DNA of 64,000 bases. It comes from Agathobacter rectalis ATCC 33656 (GTDB lineage: Bacteria; Bacillota; Clostridia; Lachnospirales; Lachnospiraceae). The notes under the pieces were generated by a model. That model was given only the letters and a program-made list of their open reading frames with translations. It was not told where the DNA came from and searched no databases. The position numbers were made by a program, and so were the translations under genes. The stretch is from positions 496,001-560,000 of the forward strand of contig NC_012781.1 in NCBI RefSeq assembly GCF_000020605.1, written 5' to 3'. Positions 1-9,207 of the stretch are shown piece after piece (within the stretch, counting starts at the first letter, position 1; the number at the start of each line of letters is the position of its first letter).

Positions 1-100
1 AAGATTAAAAGCATAATTCCTACAGACTCTTAGCAGCGTAGCGTAGCGAAAGCGAGGGCATCAATCCCCCACCAAAGTATCGTCCCAGGCGCGCAATCCA
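1..100. repeat. Partial copy of a palindromic repeat family (left edge)
   Basis: The stretch GCATAATTCCTACAGACTCT followed by a GTAGCGTAGCG-like run matches, with substitutions, the right half of the 271-bp inverted-repeat element at 16019-16289 (GCATAATTCGTACAGCCTCT, then GCATAGCGTTAGCG). The remainder of this copy would lie left of the window. Only this half can be seen, so its right boundary is approximate. No coding potential is evident. Confidence 0.55.
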
Positions 101-122
101 CGTATTAAAGAAAATAATTTGG

Positions 123-182
123 TTACGATAAAATATGCTTGCATAATCACATCTGTTGTGATAAACTATGCAAGTATCGTAA
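123..182. promoter_or_regulatory. Palindromic promoter region of tRNA-Tyr
   Basis: A candidate sigma-A promoter is TTGCAT (139-144), a 17-base spacer, then TAAACT (162-167), about 25 bases before the tRNA. It sits inside an imperfect palindrome: TTACGATA (123-130) pairs with TATCGTAA (175-182), CTTGCATA with TATGCAAG, and ATCACA with TGTGAT. Whether the symmetry is regulatory or a repeat remnant cannot be told. Confidence 0.5.
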
Positions 183-192
183 TTAAATACAT

Positions 193-274
193 GGGCAGAT
201 TCCCGAGTGGCCAAAGGGGACAGACTGTAAATCTGCTGCAACTTGCTTCGATGGTTCGAATCCATCTCTGCCCA
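193..274 (+). tRNA. tRNA-Tyr (GTA)
   Basis: The acceptor stem GGGCAGA pairs with TCTGCCC, followed by discriminator A. The anticodon loop reads CTGTAAA with anticodon GTA. The long variable arm is that of a class II tRNA, as expected for bacterial tRNA-Tyr, and the T-loop GTTCGAATC is present. The CCA end is not encoded. A strong terminator follows directly, so this is a single-gene transcript. Confidence 0.93.
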
Positions 275-276
275 TT

Positions 277-310
277 AAAAAACCTCAAGTCGTATGACTT
301 GAGGTTTTTG
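277..310. terminator. Rho-independent terminator after tRNA-Tyr
   Basis: AACCTCAAGTC and GACTTGAGGTT form an 11-bp stem around a GTAT loop, followed by a T run. The A-run before the stem allows it to work in both directions, so it may also end the minus-strand peptidase gene converging on it. Confidence 0.88.
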
Positions 311-330
311 TGTTATTCTGAAATTATCAT

Positions 331-2466
331 TTAATCGGCCTGTGCCCCGGTGGCGGTAAGCACAGACTCCCATGCCATCGTATCAGGCCAGTCCTTTGTA
401 TCAAAGCCATCACGGATACATCTGCTGTAGTAGTCCAGCTTGTTTCGTATCGGCGAATCATCTGTGAATCTTGCATCATCATAGATGCCGTTAATATAAT
501 CATCTATCGCGGTTCCGAATATTTCAGAGCGGTCCTCTGTTGCAAAGGTCATGCCGTAGGAATCAATGAAATACCCGGATATGTGGTTCGATGGATCATC
601 CGGATTGTAGTTTGCGTAGCTATCATCATAAGAGAAGCTGTCAGGGTTAAAGCTGTTCCATTTCCCCTCAGAAAACTCGCTCTTTTCATCGTAGGTGTGT
701 ATGAATGTAAGTCTCTGGTCAATCAGATGGGAAATCTCATGGCCTACAGTGTAGCTGAAATCCCAGCTGTAGTTGCAGTTTAGAACCATCACATTGTGGT
801 TGTTTATTATATTTACGAAGCCGCTTGGCTCATTTATCATATCTGAGTGGCCTGATGAAATATCACCGCACAGATAGATTCGCATGCCTCTTATATCGCC
901 ATAACACAGCTGTGTGAAAAAGTCATCAGGGAAACAGCCAAGTATTTCCTCAAGCGAATCCAGAGCGACCGACAGCTTATCCTTGTTCTTAAATTGATGG
1001 ATATCGTAGTAATCAATTCTCTTTGGCACCTCAGGCCCGAAATATATGGAAAAGCCGTATTTCTGTTCAAGCGCTGTGATACGTGCATTTATGTCGGATA
1101 AATCACCCCAGTCATATGAAGCGGTGTCAGGTATCAGGGTGACCTCGTCGCCGTATGTATTGTACTCGGAATCCTTCCCGGCCTCTTCCGTAGCTTCCTG
1201 ATTTTCATCGGTACTGTCAGCGGGGTCTATGGCAGAATATGGGGATACATATGAGCCATCATCGCGTAAGGCCTGTAGCAGTGTATCACAGTCATTGTAT
1301 GACGTGATTTCGGCTTTGCTGTCATTCTTGCCCTTGTCGAGTGACCAGATGAGAATTTCCGGGTTGCACTGCGCTGTGTACAAAAGCATCATCACACAGT
1401 TTGCATCAGGCAGATATACCGAGTTGGCAGAACAGTAGGTCTTGGTATCGGCTGCCGCAGAGTCGGATGAGCTGTCGGACATTTTGCCTGTGTTTCGAGT
1501 CGCCAGATTGTATGAAAAGGATGAACTGACACCGGTGGCGGGTGAATATTTATAGTAACTGATGATGTTGTCCGAGGATAAATCCTGGCATCGTATGAGC
1601 ATGTCACCATCCTCTGCCAAAGTCACATCCACCACATCCGGCAGTGAAAAAAAGCTGTTTTCTCCATCGGATGAATGATAGTTCCAGATATTGTTGGCCG
1701 TATCTGCCTCGATTACAAAGCCCTTTGAGTCGACACATGACATGGAAAAACTTTGTCCTTCGTAGGTTGAAAGCACTGTGTTATCGTCAATCCTTATATC
1801 AGAGACTGCATATTTGTAGGTATCGGGTGTGACACCTGACACGAGAGCGTATTTTCCGTCAGCGGAGGTGGCAATCTGTGAGACATCATAATAATTGCCG
1901 GGATTCGGCACATCGCCATCATCAGAATCTGATGTATCGCAATTGCCATCATAGTCCTCAGGATTATATTTGCAGGTTTTTATCTCCTTTAAATCCTTAT
2001 CATAGATTGTTGCCCTGCCGGCATCGGAATTGATGAGCCAGAGTCGGTCACCTTTTATCATGTAGTCATCACAGTCGGTTTTGTCGTGAGTGAGGCTTGC
2101 CGTGATTTCATTGGACCAGGGATTATATACATCAAATGAATACTGAACAGATTGATCATCGGTCTCTATGATGGAATTATTGTAGCTGCCCTGTCCTACC
2201 ATAAGGATGTTATCACCAAACTGTCTTGTATCATTGTACGGCTGCCCCTCAAAGGCGACATTGTGCAGGATAGACAGATTGCTGCTTCCTTTAACACTTG
2301 TGGTATCCTCCCAAAACGCAGGTGATTTGTGCAGAATAGCCTGCTTTTGTGCGGGACTCTTAAATAGATAAGAGACATCCGAAAAAGAGCAGGCTGTCAT
2401 GGAGATTGCACTGAAAAATACCAGCGAATATGTAATTAAAGTGGTTACATGTTTGCGTTTGAACAA
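331..2466 (-). CDS. Surface metallopeptidase-like lipoprotein
   Basis: This 711-residue protein probably starts at TTG 2466, because AAAGGAG lies six bases upstream. Longer in-frame starts would sit inside the upstream LacI gene. The N-terminus is hydrophobic and ends in a lipobox-like SMTAC, so it is likely an exported lipoprotein. The middle is a beta-rich, Asp/Ser-rich region that may be propeller-like. Near residue 576 is HEISH, a HEXXH zinc-protease signature, followed by an aspartate/asparagine-rich tail. Function is otherwise unknown. It lies 34 bases behind the LacI regulator on the same strand and probably shares its transcript, which suggests a role in polysaccharide foraging or surface turnover, but this is inference. 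Confidence 0.75.
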   Translation of the reverse strand: MFKRKHVTTLITYSLVFFSAISMTACSFSDVSYLFKSPAQKQAILHKSPAFWEDTTSVKGSSNLSILHNVAFEGQPYNDTRQFGDNILMVGQGSYNNSIIETDDQSVQYSFDVYNPWSNEITASLTHDKTDCDDYMIKGDRLWLINSDAGRATIYDKDLKEIKTCKYNPEDYDGNCDTSDSDDGDVPNPGNYYDVSQIATSADGKYALVSGVTPDTYKYAVSDIRIDDNTVLSTYEGQSFSMSCVDSKGFVIEADTANNIWNYHSSDGENSFFSLPDVVDVTLAEDGDMLIRCQDLSSDNIISYYKYSPATGVSSSFSYNLATRNTGKMSDSSSDSAAADTKTYCSANSVYLPDANCVMMLLYTAQCNPEILIWSLDKGKNDSKAEITSYNDCDTLLQALRDDGSYVSPYSAIDPADSTDENQEATEEAGKDSEYNTYGDEVTLIPDTASYDWGDLSDINARITALEQKYGFSIYFGPEVPKRIDYYDIHQFKNKDKLSVALDSLEEILGCFPDDFFTQLCYGDIRGMRIYLCGDISSGHSDMINEPSGFVNIINNHNVMVLNCNYSWDFSYTVGHEISHLIDQRLTFIHTYDEKSEFSEGKWNSFNPDSFSYDDSYANYNPDDPSNHISGYFIDSYGMTFATEDRSEIFGTAIDDYINGIYDDARFTDDSPIRNKLDYYSRCIRDGFDTKDWPDTMAWESVLTATGAQAD

Positions 2467-2500
2467 TTTTGACTCCTTTGGAAGGTGGTGTATATGCAGG

Positions 2501-3514
2501 CTATTCCTCAGCAGCATGTGCGGTGGAAACTCGTGCAGTAGATTCTCTTTCAATCAGCATCGGACGTAGCTGTGTGCGGCTGATTGGAATATGGTGAATG
2601 AGCGAATTCAATATAATATATGCACAGCGGCCCAGATCATTACGCTCCTGTCTGATAGTGGTAAGAGGAGGGGTAAGGGCTGCGGCAAACTTGACATCGT
2701 CAAAGCCTACCACACTTATATCATTTGGCACATTGAAGCCGTGCAGCTGGCACTCGGAGATAACACCCTTTGCAATAGTGTCGCTTCCGCAGAGGATAGC
2801 GGTGGCACCTGCTGCAATAAAATTTGAAACGTAATACTGTGCGGTTTCAGGAATATAGTAGCCGTGTCCCATGAGCTCCGGGTAGATTTCAAGACCGGCA
2901 TCGCGCATAGAGTTTTCAAAGGCTTCCTGACGCTGATCTGAAACCAGGGAAAAAAGAGAACCATTGATAAAGGCAATCTTTTTATGACCCAGATTGTGCA
3001 GATGCTTTACAGCCATGTCAATGCCCTCGTAGCTGTCGGTGCCTACATAGGCTACATTGGGATTGTTTTCTATATAGTTATCAAACAAAACGGTAGGCAT
3101 TGTAGTATTTTTGAGCTGCTGCATCCATTCATCGTGAAGAGCAAAACCTACCAGAAATGCGCCACAATAGCCATTCTTTAATATATATGTATCATATTTT
3201 TCTTCTGCCTGAAGCTGAGGTGTGACAGGGATGATGTCCACGTCCCATTTGTGCTTAAAAGCATTCTGTTTGAAACCAAGCACTACATCATATCCGAACT
3301 CATCGATAGACTCGTAGTTCATATTTTCAATAAACAGAGCCAGCTTGCGGTTTTCTACCTTTCTGGAGCGCTTTGTGCTGTAGCCCATTTCGACAGCAGT
3401 GTCTAAAACTGTCTGACGAAGCTCCTCACTTATATCGCTGGCACCATTTAATCCCTTTGAAACAGTGCTGATTGACACGCCCAGCCGGGCGGCAATATCC
3501 TTAATAGTAGCCAT
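2501..3514 (-). CDS. LacI-family transcriptional regulator (probable maltodextrin regulator)
   Basis: The 337-residue protein opens with ATIKDIAARLGVSISTVSKGL, a textbook LacI helix-turn-helix and hinge. The rest is a periplasmic-binding-protein-like sensor domain (including AFLVGFALHDEW, IAFINGS, ILCGSD and VVGFDD). Length is normal for the family. It is divergent from malQ and the MalEFG-like operon across a 254-base intergenic region, the usual layout for a local repressor or activator of maltodextrin genes. The sugar ligand is inferred from context only. Confidence 0.9.
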   Translation of the reverse strand: MATIKDIAARLGVSISTVSKGLNGASDISEELRQTVLDTAVEMGYSTKRSRKVENRKLALFIENMNYESIDEFGYDVVLGFKQNAFKHKWDVDIIPVTPQLQAEEKYDTYILKNGYCGAFLVGFALHDEWMQQLKNTTMPTVLFDNYIENNPNVAYVGTDSYEGIDMAVKHLHNLGHKKIAFINGSLFSLVSDQRQEAFENSMRDAGLEIYPELMGHGYYIPETAQYYVSNFIAAGATAILCGSDTIAKGVISECQLHGFNVPNDISVVGFDDVKFAAALTPPLTTIRQERNDLGRCAYIILNSLIHHIPISRTQLRPMLIERESTARVSTAHAAEE

Positions 3515-3589
3515 AGTATTTGTCCTTTCTTATGTGATAATTAAATTATACATTTACTATCAGAAATAGGCAATATTTTCTGTAATAAA

Positions 3590-3740
3590 TTTTTCGAAAA
3601 AAATCTTCGAAACTGTGGTAATAACTACCAAAAAATGAATGTAAATTACGTGAAAAATGGCAAAAATGAGTTTAAAACCACTAAAAAGATTGACAAATCT
3701 GACAATAGGAAATAAAATAATCTCAGATACGAAAAAAATA
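3590..3740 (+). promoter_or_regulatory. Promoter of the maltodextrin cluster with candidate operators
   Basis: TTGACA (3690-3695), a 17-base spacer and TAAAAT (3713-3718) form a near-consensus promoter about 50 bases before malQ. Upstream are two copies of the palindrome TTCGAA (3593-3598 and 3606-3611), 13 bases apart and within a near-symmetric A/T context. They are candidate operators for the adjacent LacI protein. The promoter is well supported; the operator assignment is a guess from position. Confidence 0.6.
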
Positions 3741-3768
3741 GAAAATTTTAGGAAAGAGGAATGGTAAT

Positions 3769-5271
3769 TTGGAGGCCAGAGAAAATCTCAGAGGCTCCGG
3801 AATACTTCTTTCAATCTCGAGTCTGCCGTCACCATATGGTATAGGTACTCTTGGGAGAGAGGCTTACAATTTTGTTGATCTCCTTGGTGATTTGAAACAG
3901 AAGTACTGGCAGGTTCTTCCGGTTGGCCCCACCATATTTGGCGATAGTCCATATCAACCATCATCAGGCTGTGCGGGCAATATCTATTTCATAGATTTAG
4001 ATAAGCTGGTAGATGAGGGGCTGTTAGAGAAGGAAGAGATCCTGGGGTATAACTGGGGCACAGACGAATCAGAAATTGATTATGCAGCATTACATCAGAA
4101 CAGATGCAGGATTTTACAAAAAGCGTTTGAAAGATTTGATACAAATGCACAAGAGTTTCAGGATTTTGTAAAAAAACAGTCGGAGTGGCTTGAGCAATAT
4201 GCATTATTTATGACACTGAAAACCGACAATTTATACAAAAATTGGAGCGAGTGGCCAAGCGAGTATAGAAATCCGCAAACGGTTGCGCTTGAAAAGTACC
4301 AAAAAAAGAATTATAATACAATTACTTTTTGGAAGTTCTGCCAATATAAATTCTTCGAGCAATGGGAGGATTAAAAAAATTATGCTAACTCAAAAGGCGT
4401 CTACATAATAGGCGATATCTCATTCTATGTAGGATATGACAGCGTAGATGTGTGGGCAGAGAGACAACTCTTTATGATGAGCGCAAACGATACACCAGAG
4501 TATGTTGCAGCTGCCGGCCCTGATAAGTATTCAGAGAGCGGACAGGTGTGGGGCAATCCGATGTATGACTGGGATGCCATGAAGGAGGACAATTTCTCAT
4601 GGTGGAGAAAGCGAATGCGTGTATGCAGAGAGCTTTTTGATATTGTCAGGATTGATCATTTCGCAGGAATTGTGAAAGCATATGCGGTACCGTACGGACA
4701 GGATAAGAGCCTATCCGGGAAATGGTTCAAGGGACCGGGACGCAGGCTTGTCAATGCAATTAACGAAGAGCTCGAAGGGGTTAATGTAGTGGCTGATGAT
4801 TATACATCAGCAAGCCTTTTACCGGGAGTGAAAAAGCTCCTTGCAAAATCGGGCTGGATGGGAACTAAGGTCATGATGTTCGCTTTTGATGGTGATCCGA
4901 CAAACGAATATCTGCCACACAATTATACCGATTCACATGTAGTTGCATATATTGGCACACATGACAATGAGACGATAGTTGGTTCATTCAGTGACAAGAC
5001 AGATTATGAGCTTGCTTATATGTATGAGTATCTGAATATTGAAAATAAATCACAGGTTCCAAATGCTCTTATCAGGGAGCTGTATCACAGCACCGCAGAG
5101 CTGGCGATAGTCCAGATGCAGGATATATTAGAGCTTGGAAATGAGGCAAGGATGAATTATCCTTCGACAGTCGGACATAACTGGAGATGGCGCATGACAA
5201 GTAAGCCACACAGATTGGACAACGAAAAGATAGCCTGGATTAGAAACATTGCGGTGGTTTACCGCAGATAA
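3769..5271 (+). pseudogene. malQ: 4-alpha-glucanotransferase (GH77) with an in-frame stop
   Basis: Read through, this is a 500-residue amylomaltase, the normal length. It transfers glucan chains between maltodextrins in the cytoplasm. Codon 202 is TAA (4372-4374), and the same frame continues on both sides (FFEQWED, stop, KNYANSKGVYIIGDI), so one TTA-to-TAA change explains it. The downstream part alone could start at ATG 4450. The nucleophile motif RIDHF (Asp296) and THDNE (Asp399) remain. The acid/base Glu of the usual AEDLG motif reads ADDY (Asp343), and RIDHFRG reads RIDHFAG. These extra changes suggest relaxed selection or an unusual activity rather than only a sequencing error. It is first in the MalEFG-like cluster. 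Confidence 0.85.
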
Positions 5272-5346
5272 TTAATTTGATATAAGTTGCACGGCAATTT
5301 ATATATATACTTTTTTACATTTTATATTCAAAAAGGAGAGGAAGAT

Positions 5347-6612
5347 ATGAAGAAGAAAGTATTAGCATCTTTACTTTGCGCATCTATGGTAGCAACAATG
5401 TTTGCAGGATGCGGAAGCAGCAATGGAAATGGAACAGAGAAAGCCGACAAGAAGGCCGGCGGTAAGGAGACCATTACAGTAATGGGACCTTCAGAGGACT
5501 TAGATGATGCAAAGGGTGCTTGGCTCAAGACAGAGTGCGAGGCATTTGCTAAAGCAAATCCTGATTTCAACATCGAGTTCAAGTATGTTACATCATCTGA
5601 GAGTGATGCAAAGGACGTTGTTACAAAGGATCCTAAGGCAGCAGCTGATGTTTACATGTTTGCAAACGATCAGCTTGAGCCATTAATTAAGGCTAATGCT
5701 ATTGCTAAGTTAGGTGGAGAGGCAGCAGATTATGTTAAGACATCTAACTCAGAGGCTATGGCAGCAACTGTTACATATGATGGAGACATCTACGCAGTTC
5801 CTTATACATCAAACACATGGTTCATGTACTATGACAAGAGAGTTTTCTCTGAGGATGATGTAAAGAGCCTTGATACAATGCTTACAAAGGGTAAGGTTTC
5901 ATTCCCATTTGATAACGGCTGGTATCTCAATGCATTCTATGCAGCAAACGGATGTACAATCTTCGGAGACGGAACAGACAAGGCTGCCGGATATGATTTC
6001 AGCGGAGATAAGGCAGTAGCAGTTACAAACTACATCGTAGATTTATTTGCAAATCCAAACTTCGTAATGGATAACAATGAGGGATCACTTGGTCTTGCTG
6101 GACTTAAGGATGGTTCAGTAAACGCTTACTTCAATGGTAACTGGAACTATGACGCAGTTAAAGAGGCACTTGGTGAGGAGAACGTTGGTGTTGCAGCTCT
6201 TCCTACAATCAATATTGGTGGAAAAGACTGCCAGTTAAAGGCATTCTTAGGATCTAAGGCTATCGGTGTTAACCCTAACTGCAAGAACCAGGAAGTAGCA
6301 GTTAAGCTTGCAGCATTCCTTGGAAGTGAGGATGCACAGCTTGCTCACTTCAAGTTAAGAGCACAGGCTCCTGTAAACAAAGATCTTGTAACAAACGAGG
6401 AAATCGCAGCAGATCCTGTAGCAGCAGCTATGGCTAAGGTTTCATCTGATTGTTCAGTAGCACAGCCTATCATTGATATGGCAGGTTACTGGGATGCAGC
6501 TACACCATTCGGTGATGCTTTCCAGAACGGTGCAGAAGGCCAGATTACAAAGGACAATGCAGCTCAGAAGACAGAGGACTTCAATACTCAGCTTAATGAT
6601 TCTCTTAAATAA
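5347..6612 (+). CDS. malE: Maltose/maltodextrin ABC transporter substrate-binding lipoprotein
   Basis: This 421-residue MalE-type protein starts at the ATG behind AAAGGAGAGG. The signal peptide ends in the lipobox FAGC, placing Cys22 as the lipidated residue, followed by a Ser/Asn/Gly linker. The body carries MalE family features: ADVYMFANDQL, YAVPYTSNTWFMYYDK, GWYLNAFYAANG and AYFNGNW. It binds malto-oligosaccharides outside the membrane and passes them to the two downstream permeases. No ATPase gene is in the cluster, so a shared MsmK-type ATPase elsewhere is likely. Codon use is strongly biased (GCA, GTT, AAG), as expected of a highly expressed gene. Confidence 0.92.
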   Translation: MKKKVLASLLCASMVATMFAGCGSSNGNGTEKADKKAGGKETITVMGPSEDLDDAKGAWLKTECEAFAKANPDFNIEFKYVTSSESDAKDVVTKDPKAAADVYMFANDQLEPLIKANAIAKLGGEAADYVKTSNSEAMAATVTYDGDIYAVPYTSNTWFMYYDKRVFSEDDVKSLDTMLTKGKVSFPFDNGWYLNAFYAANGCTIFGDGTDKAAGYDFSGDKAVAVTNYIVDLFANPNFVMDNNEGSLGLAGLKDGSVNAYFNGNWNYDAVKEALGEENVGVAALPTINIGGKDCQLKAFLGSKAIGVNPNCKNQEVAVKLAAFLGSEDAQLAHFKLRAQAPVNKDLVTNEEIAADPVAAAMAKVSSDCSVAQPIIDMAGYWDAATPFGDAFQNGAEGQITKDNAAQKTEDFNTQLNDSLK

Positions 6613-6631
6613 TTAAGTAGATCAGATTATG

Positions 6632-6665
6632 ATTCCAAGGTTCCGGGTAGCCGGAATCTTGGAAT
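6632..6665 (+). promoter_or_regulatory. Intergenic hairpin between binding protein and permease
   Basis: ATTCCAAGGTTCCGG and CCGGAATCTTGGAAT form a 15-bp stem with one G-T pair and a loop of about four bases. There is no long T run. Such hairpins between malE and malF genes are known to protect or attenuate mRNA so that more binding protein than permease is made. That role is inferred here from position. Confidence 0.6.
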
Positions 6666-6714
6666 AAATTAGTTTAAAGGATTGGCATATATAATGCATG
6701 CCAGGAGGAAAAGT

Positions 6715-8095
6715 ATGATAGGAGCAAACAAAAAAGAAAAAAGTTTCGGAATTTGCTACTCCGTATACTGTTGGCAATGCCCTCACAAAAGGCGGAGCTA
6801 CAGTTAAGCTATCGGCACTCGTAATGGGTCTTGCCAATATGGCTCATAAGCAGATTATAAAGGGTCTGATTTTTCTTGCTATAGAGATTGCATATATAGC
6901 ATATATGGTTAGCGCTGGTGCTTATTACATTTCCATGCTGCCTTCACTTGGCTGGAGAAAACAGGAAGAGGTATTTAATGAGCAGAAGCAGATTTATGAA
7001 TATGTTGCAGGCGACCAGTCAGTATTATTACTGTTATATGGCGTCATAACAATTGCCATCACAGTATTATTTATTTACATGTGGTGCGAGAATTTAAAGA
7101 GCGGATATAAGGCAGAATGCCTTTCAAAAGCTGGAAAAGAAATCAATTCTTTTGGCAAAGATGTCAAGGATTTATTTGATAAAAACCTACATAAGACACT
7201 TATGTTTCTCCCACTTATGGGAATATTTATTTTTACAGTTTTACCATTGCTGTTCATGATTCCAATGGCCTTTACAAACTATTCAGTAAAGGGTGATCAT
7301 CTGGTATTGTTCGACTGGACAGGCTTTGCCTCATTCGGACAGGTGCTTGGACTTGGTGGTAAGCTTGGTAAGATATTCTGGAGAGTACTCGGATGGACAA
7401 TCTGCTGGGCTGTATTTGCAACCTTCCTTTGTAACTTCCTTGGACTCATTCTTGCTATCGTTATCAATCGTAAAGAGACACATTGCAAGGCCTTTTGGCG
7501 TACATGCTTTGTTATCTCAATTGCGGTACCGCAGTTCGTATCACTCCTTGTAATGAGACAGATGTTCCAGCAACAGGGTGCTGTTAATAACCTGCTTTTG
7601 GAGTGGGGCTGGATTGATAACCCGCTTCCATTCTGGACCAACACTATGTGGGCGAGAGTTTCTGTTATTCTCATCAACTGCTGGGTAGGTATTCCGTATA
7701 CCATGCTTCAGGTTACAGGTGTATTACAGAATGTGCCTTCAGAGCTTTATGAGGCTGCAAAGATTGATGGTGCAAACGCAGCACAGATCTTCTTTAAGAT
7801 CACACTCCCATATATCATGTTTATCATGGGACCATATATCATCACACAGTTTACCGGAAATATCAACAACTTCAACGTTATCTACCTGTTATCAGCAGGA
7901 AAGCCTACACCTGTCGGAGACAGTGCAGGAAAGACGGACCTTCTGGTTACGTGGTTGTACAAGCTGACTATTGATAATCAGGAGTACAATATCGGTGCCG
8001 TTATCGGTATCCTCACATTCATTGTACTTTCTATCGTAGCGCTTGTTACATACAGAAATACAAAATCATACAAGGATGAGGAGGGATTCATGTAA
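6715..8095 (+). CDS. malF: Maltodextrin ABC permease, MalF-like, frameshifted near its start
   Basis: An intact frame of 423 codons runs from ATG 6824, but no ribosome site precedes it. The well-placed AGGAGG and ATG at 6715 are in another frame and would make MIGANKK before leaving the coding frame. The correct frame upstream of 6824 reads KKVSEFATPYTVGNALTKGG, which looks like real MalF N-terminus. A one-base insertion in the A-runs at 6730-6742 would explain this. The protein has several membrane helices and the EAA-type loop ELYEAAKIDGANAAQIFFKITLP that contacts the ATPase. It forms the channel with the next gene, whose start overlaps its stop by one base. Confidence 0.8.
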
Positions 8096-8982
8096 TGAGT
8101 AGTGTAGCAAAAGCAAAAAAACCTATGTCTGCCGGACGTGCTAAGAAAGTAGCAAAGAATTCCCTTGTTCATATCATTCTTGGAATACTTGCTGTAGTAT
8201 GGTTGTTCCCAATTTTCTGGATTATTATGACAAGCTTTAGAGCTGAGAGTGGTGCTTATACAAAGTACTTCTTCCCACATGGCCTTACATTTAGCAACTA
8301 TACAAGGCTGTTTACAGAGACTACACTGTTGAACTTCCCGAGAGCATTTTTTAATACACTGTTTATTTCAGTGATCTCATGTATCATTTCAACAGTATTT
8401 GTACTTTCTGTTGCGTATAGTATGTCACGACTGAGATTTAAGATGCGTAAGCCTTTCATGAATCTGGCTATGATTCTTGGATTGTTCCCAGCCTTCATGT
8501 CAATGGTTGCCGTATACTTTATCTTAAAGGCTATCGGACTTACAGAGGGAAGTATGCTTCGCCTTTCATTGATTCTCATATACTCAGCAGGAGCAGGAAC
8601 AGGCTTCTATATCGCAAAGGGATTCTTTGATACTGTGCCTAAGTCTCTTACTGAGGCGGCTATCCTTGACGGATGTACACAGTTCCAGGTATTTTACAAG
8701 GTTATCCTGCCACTCAGTAAGCCAATCGTAGTATATACAGTACTTACAGCATTCCTTGCTCCATGGCTTGATTTCGTATTTGTAAGGGTTATCGTTGGTC
8801 CAAACGACAAGTATTGGACAGTATCTCTTCTCCTTTACAACATGCTTGAGAAAGAGTTTATAAACGGATGGTTCACAAGATGGGCTGCTGCTGCAGTTAT
8901 TGTATCAATACCTATCTCAATACTTTTCGTTATCATGCAGAGATTCTACGTGGATGGACTTACAGGAGCTGTCAAAGGCTAA
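8095..8982 (+). CDS. malG: Maltodextrin ABC permease, MalG-like
   Basis: This 295-residue inner-membrane subunit has about six helices and the EAA loop SLTEAAILDGCTQFQVFYKVILP for docking the ATPase. It follows the MalF-like gene with a TAATG overlap, so the two are translationally coupled and should be made in equal amounts. Length and the closing RFYVDGLTGAVKG are typical of MalG. Together with the lipoprotein it imports maltodextrins released by surface amylases. Confidence 0.92.
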   Translation: MSSVAKAKKPMSAGRAKKVAKNSLVHIILGILAVVWLFPIFWIIMTSFRAESGAYTKYFFPHGLTFSNYTRLFTETTLLNFPRAFFNTLFISVISCIISTVFVLSVAYSMSRLRFKMRKPFMNLAMILGLFPAFMSMVAVYFILKAIGLTEGSMLRLSLILIYSAGAGTGFYIAKGFFDTVPKSLTEAAILDGCTQFQVFYKVILPLSKPIVVYTVLTAFLAPWLDFVFVRVIVGPNDKYWTVSLLLYNMLEKEFINGWFTRWAAAAVIVSIPISILFVIMQRFYVDGLTGAVKG

Positions 8983-8991
8983 TTTGGTTTT

Positions 8992-9030
8992 ATTTAGGCC
9001 GCTGCACTTTTGTGCGGCGGCTTTTGGTTT
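8992..9030 (+). terminator. Terminator after the permease operon
   Basis: GCCGCTGCAC and GTGCGGCGGC form a GC-rich stem around a TTTT loop, followed by TTTTGGTTT. It closes the malQ-malEFG-like operon before the amylase gene. Confidence 0.75.
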
Positions 9031-9039
9031 ATATTGGGT

Positions 9040-9125
9040 TGTGGCAAACTTTGGGGGTGTGTGGCAAACTTAGCACTTTCAGGTTGTGTGGTGCCGGTGT
9101 GGCACACAGTGCTAAGTTTGTTGCT
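9040..9125. repeat. Inverted repeat with nested direct repeats
   Basis: CAAACTTAGCAC (9065-9076) is perfectly repeated in reverse as GTGCTAAGTTTG (9109-9120), with the GC-rich inner hairpin GTGCC/GGCAC in the loop. TGTGGCAAACTT occurs twice on the left side. There is no T run, so it is not a simple terminator. It could be a small repeat element or a regulatory hairpin in the amylase leader. Confidence 0.6.
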
Positions 9126-9207
9126 ACTTTGTGAAAGATGTGAGAATATGTGTAGTGATTTTGTAGATACAAATTTGTTCAGAATTTAGTTAAGAAAAGG
9201 AGTGCGT

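Noticed and set aside
2467..2553. Extended N-terminus of the metallopeptidase (start at 2553)
   Set aside because: The extra 29 residues overlap the LacI coding end and precede the signal sequence; TTG 2466 has an ideal ribosome site.
4450..5271. A separate second glucanotransferase gene
   Set aside because: It is in the same frame as 3769-4374, lacks its own ribosome site, and the joined length equals one normal GH77 enzyme.
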